Positions 41,378 to 44,167 of a stretch of DNA of 44,167 nt are shown here, in pieces. This DNA comes from CAZPHI01 sp964586425. GTDB lineage: Bacteria > Bacillota > Clostridia > Lachnospirales > Lachnospiraceae. Numbering within the stretch: position 1 is the stretch's first letter; every line of letters begins with the position of its first letter. The stretch lies in assembly GCA_964586425.1 (NCBI GenBank), contig CAZPHI010000014.1:1-44167 (forward strand). Direction: 5' to 3'. Position numbers and translations under genes: made by a program. Below the pieces are notes generated by a model. It was not told the origin of the DNA. It saw only the letters and a program-made list of their open reading frames with translations, and made no database searches.

Positions 41378-43789
41378 TTACAATGGTGTAAATGTAATAG
41401 ATGTTCCTTCAATTACAGCTACAGAACACTGTACATTATACTTTTCATCAAGTGTTTTCACATGTATATATGTACTTCCCACTCCTACTGCAGTTATATT
41501 ACCACTGCCATCTACAGTTGCAACCGAAGGGTCATCTGAATACCAGATAAATTGCTCTTTATTATACCCATTTGGTGTACTCGTAACATTTATTGTTTTA
41601 CTAGCACCTTTGGTTAAACTAGTAAAATAAGCATCTATATCTAATACATCTTTTATATTCAATGAATCTGCATCAGTTACATTGCCATTTTGTGAAACAT
41701 CCGCGACAGAATTCTCATCTTTATATTTGCTTATACCTTCATCTGTAATAGATGATTCAATTTCTTCTGCCTTTCTTTCAGCTCTGAACTTTATGGTACA
41801 ATCTTTTCCAACATATTTACCATCTTCAAAATGTGCCTGATAAAGATGTGGCCCTGTATCTTTTCCACATATGTTCCATTCTCCAGTAACAAATTTACCT
41901 AGCAACGAATTCTTTCCTGCTGTGATTCTAAATATAAAATATACATCTACATCTACACAACTCTGTAGTTTGACTGAGCTTGCATAGCTTCCAGTCTGAT
42001 ATTGTAGAGCCTGTAAATATTCAGCACTTACATTACCAGCATTGCATTGAGCCATTAAATACACACCTTCAACGCCTACGACCGATGCATCAATCATATG
42101 TAATGTTGCTGATGCCGATGCTCCAACTCCAACTTCTGCGCCTAAATCTGCAATATTAAATCCAAATGCGCCTAACACAATACCAAAATACAGATATGCT
42201 TCGGCTTCAGCCTCTACTGTTATATCACTATCCACACTTTTTTCAGATATATTTCTAATGCCTTTTCCTTTTGCATATTCTATACCTTCTGTTACTTTTG
42301 AAGACATTGATATTTCGATTTTTCCTGATGCAGATATTCCAAGTCTAAGTTCAAAGTTAACACCTGCAACACCACCAATTGTTAATGGAGTTGCTATATC
42401 ACATATTTTTATTGAACTTGATTGATATTTTTCACCAGCTTTTTCTATAAATTTTGAAAATGTATCATTTAATATCTGCTGTGCTTCTGCATCATCTGAA
42501 ATATTATGTGATGAGTCAAATTTGTCAATATTAGTAATATCAAATAAATTTGTTGACGCTGCGTACTTTTCATTTATTTGATAAGAAGCCTGTGACCTAA
42601 TCAGTTTTAATCCGCCAAAGAATGAATAATCAACTTTACCATCCACACTAAAATCAGACATTTCTAATGTTTTAGATAATTCTACTTCTCGTCCTTTTAT
42701 TTTAACCTTGCCTGAATAAGTTGTTGCTATCTTTTGAGGTCCTATCTCAACGGTTATTTTACCATCACTACCAACTGCGATATCAAACTTAGCCGTTTGT
42801 TTTGCTATCTCATATGTCTGCTTAGTTTTACCATTACTACTTCCACTATTATATGCTAATGAATTACTACTATATGTTCTATCAGTATAAGTTTGTGTTG
42901 TCGATTCATTATTATCAATAACGCTTCCATCCGGTGTTGTTATAATACAATTTGCAAAATCTGGTTTAAACGAATTCTGAACATGCATCTCTTTTACAAC
43001 ATCTTCAAATTCCAGATTTTCATCAGTATTATGAATTAATATTCCACCATCAACTACTTCCACCGATTTCGCCTTATATGCTTTAGCATATAGATTGTTA
43101 CTGTTAGCTGGGATTACATATGTATAACCATCTTCCACTATAGAATTATCACTAGTTGCTATAAAAACAGAATTATCATCGTTAATTCTATAATCTGTTA
43201 TACTTGACTTTTTTTCTGATAAATCAACCACACCTGATTTGATATCATAAGATTCATTCATTTCATAATTAGGATGTAGCCATTTATCTTTTGCAATACT
43301 AATTACTTTATCAGCATCTTCCTTAGAAATTAAACTATCATAATCAAATTTCTTTTTATCATCTAAAGAAAAAATACCATTTGATATTGCTATTCCAGTT
43401 TTATTCGCATCATATAACTTATCCTTATTTTTTATTTCTGTTGAATCACCTGTTAAATTTGCAATATTAACAAGTGAATTAGCAGCTACTTCTTTTGTGA
43501 TTTCTTTCGATGGGTTTATTTCTACATTGTCATCTAAGATTCCCCATTCTTTAGCTATTTGATATGTTGGAAAATAAGTATTATTACTATCAATATTAGA
43601 ATAGTAAGGTGTTTCATTCTCATATGTACTCATTCCAAATGATTCATTAAGTCTGGTTAACCATTCTCCCTGTGTTATGTTAGTATTCTCTGTAGCTGTT
43701 TCTTTTTTCCCACACCCGGTTAAAATTGTACCAAATACCATTATGACAACTAAAATTAATGCTGTCATTCTCTTCATGATTTTTCTCAT
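41378..43789 (-). CDS. large lipoprotein with SLH-like N-terminus and C-terminal BIG2 domain
   Basis: An 803-residue lipoprotein. The signal peptide ends in the lipobox LTGC (about residues 23-26). Residues 35-180 resemble S-layer-homology repeats: YQIAKEWGILDD, then PSKEITKEVAANSL. The middle 500 residues are beta-rich and unrecognised, with a glycine/alanine-rich stretch near 520-560. The last 85 residues form a bacterial Ig-like (BIG2) domain: WYSDDPSVATVDGSGNITAV. It ends ITFTPL. The ATG at 43789 is preceded by AAGGAG with 6 bases of spacing; the ATG at 43828 has no ribosome site and would put residues before the signal peptide. It opens the six-gene operon. A wall- or membrane-attached adhesin-like role is plausible. 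Confidence 0.75.
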   Translation of the reverse strand: MRKIMKRMTALILVVIMVFGTILTGCGKKETATENTNITQGEWLTRLNESFGMSTYENETPYYSNIDSNNTYFPTYQIAKEWGILDDNVEINPSKEITKEVAANSLVNIANLTGDSTEIKNKDKLYDANKTGIAISNGIFSLDDKKKFDYDSLISKEDADKVISIAKDKWLHPNYEMNESYDIKSGVVDLSEKKSSITDYRINDDNSVFIATSDNSIVEDGYTYVIPANSNNLYAKAYKAKSVEVVDGGILIHNTDENLEFEDVVKEMHVQNSFKPDFANCIITTPDGSVIDNNESTTQTYTDRTYSSNSLAYNSGSSNGKTKQTYEIAKQTAKFDIAVGSDGKITVEIGPQKIATTYSGKVKIKGREVELSKTLEMSDFSVDGKVDYSFFGGLKLIRSQASYQINEKYAASTNLFDITNIDKFDSSHNISDDAEAQQILNDTFSKFIEKAGEKYQSSSIKICDIATPLTIGGVAGVNFELRLGISASGKIEISMSSKVTEGIEYAKGKGIRNISEKSVDSDITVEAEAEAYLYFGIVLGAFGFNIADLGAEVGVGASASATLHMIDASVVGVEGVYLMAQCNAGNVSAEYLQALQYQTGSYASSVKLQSCVDVDVYFIFRITAGKNSLLGKFVTGEWNICGKDTGPHLYQAHFEDGKYVGKDCTIKFRAERKAEEIESSITDEGISKYKDENSVADVSQNGNVTDADSLNIKDVLDIDAYFTSLTKGASKTINVTSTPNGYNKEQFIWYSDDPSVATVDGSGNITAVGVGSTYIHVKTLDEKYNVQCSVAVIEGTSITFTPL

Positions 43790-43858
43790 TTTAAACTCCT
43801 TTTTAATCTTTACACTCTCTTTTTTCATTATTGTATAATATAATGATCCTACTTTTAC

Positions 43859-43887
43859 ATAATATCACGTGACTATAATTTAGTCAA
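43859..43887 (-). promoter_or_regulatory. promoter of the six-gene operon
   Basis: Minus strand: TTGACT (43882-43887), 17-base spacer ending TGA, TATTAT (43859-43864), an extended -10 promoter. The leader is about 60 bases. Confidence 0.7.
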
Positions 43888-43924
43888 TAATAAAAGCAAA
43901 GTTTTTTTACATTTTAATTTGGAA

Positions 43925-43979
43925 AGGCAGCTTTGAATCACACATTACAAATCTTCGTGTCTTACATTCAAAACTGCCT
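43925..43979 (-). terminator. long hairpin between the partial membrane gene and the six-gene operon
   Basis: AGGCAGCTTTGAAT (43925-43938) and ATTCAAAACTGCCT (43966-43979) form a 14-bp stem with one G-U pair in the minus-strand RNA and a 27-base loop. The tail TTCCAAATTAAAATG is only partly U-rich. Its place 33 bases after the upstream stop suggests a terminator. Confidence 0.6.
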
Positions 43980-44012
43980 GAATTAATATCTTAATTTAAT
44001 CTCATACCAAAA

Positions 44013-44167
44013 TTAATATTCTTCTTCCTGCTTTTTACCACTTCTAATAATTAATATAGACACTCCAATAATTGCAAGTACTGCTACAATAATACTTCCT
44101 ATAAATATTGGCTTATTATTATACCATCTAACAAAAAGATTAGTTGTTACAAGGAATTCCTTAACTT
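44013..44167 (-). CDS. C-terminal end of a membrane protein, partial
   Basis: An open frame enters from the right window edge and ends at TAA (44013-44015). The last 51 residues include WYNNKPIFIGSIIVAVLAII followed by a short charged tail GKKQEEEY, i.e. one membrane segment with a small cytoplasmic end after an outer domain. The layout resembles a C-terminal membrane anchor. The family cannot be told. Confidence 0.6.
   Translation of the reverse strand, partial: VKEFLVTTNLFVRWYNNKPIFIGSIIVAVLAIIGVSILIIRSGKKQEEEY

Overview
The window looks like a low-GC Gram-positive Clostridia genome, most likely Lachnospiraceae. The grounds are AT-rich sequence, strong AGGAGG ribosome binding sites, consensus sigma-A promoters, LLWGC/LTGC lipoboxes and the style of the glycan genes. 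The genus is not determined. Every gene I can support is on the minus strand, so the biological order runs from the right end to the left. There is one 100-base N gap (2486-2585).

Layout in transcription order. (1) 44013-44167: the end of a membrane protein. (2) 43789-36494: a tight six-gene operon of secreted or membrane proteins. It holds an SLH-like/BIG2 lipoprotein, two small DUF3592-like membrane proteins, an LXG-like coiled-coil protein with an unrecognised C-terminal domain, a membrane-anchored propeller-like protein and a third DUF3592-like protein. It ends at a 15-bp hairpin. (3) 36334-34964: a PEGA-domain lipoprotein. (4) 34850-29932: aminotransferase, initiating sugar-phosphate transferase, GT2 and PglF-type 4,6-dehydratase, which together look like the priming module of a surface glycan. 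(5) 29801-16380: a long operon with two GT4 genes, the Wzm/Wzt ABC exporter (Wzt with a C-terminal carbohydrate-binding domain), a coiled-coil methyltransferase and a small partner, three more GT4 genes and two GT-C-like polytopic proteins. (6) 16264-7584: its own TTGACA-17-TACAAT promoter, then the CDP-glucose route RfbF-RfbG-RfbH, GtrA, a ThDP enzyme like YerE, a short-chain reductase, a GtrB-like polyprenyl-phosphate glycosyltransferase and a GT4. (7) 7447-2586: GDP-mannose pyrophosphorylase, GDP-mannose 4,6-dehydratase, an internal terminator, GDP-6-deoxymannose reductase (together GDP-D-rhamnose), an acyltransferase and a membrane protein that runs into the N gap. (8) 2485-1: 72-bp tandem hairpin repeats, a PD-(D/E)XK-like nuclease, an orphan AbiEi antitoxin with a decayed AbiEii toxin, and tRNA-Tyr and tRNA-Leu.

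How it fits together (inference). A 4-amino-sugar phosphate appears to prime undecaprenyl phosphate. GT4 enzymes then build a polymer that probably contains D-rhamnose, the methyltransferase may cap it, and Wzm/Wzt exports it. A second route makes a CDP-linked 3,6-dideoxy branched sugar of the yersiniose type. Because gtrA lies inside that pathway and a gtrB-like gene follows it, the sugar may be loaded on undecaprenyl phosphate, flipped by GtrA and attached outside the cell by one of the GT-C proteins. This GtrABC-like decoration with a branched dideoxysugar is the most interesting candidate system in the window. The second is the six-gene operon around the LXG-like protein.
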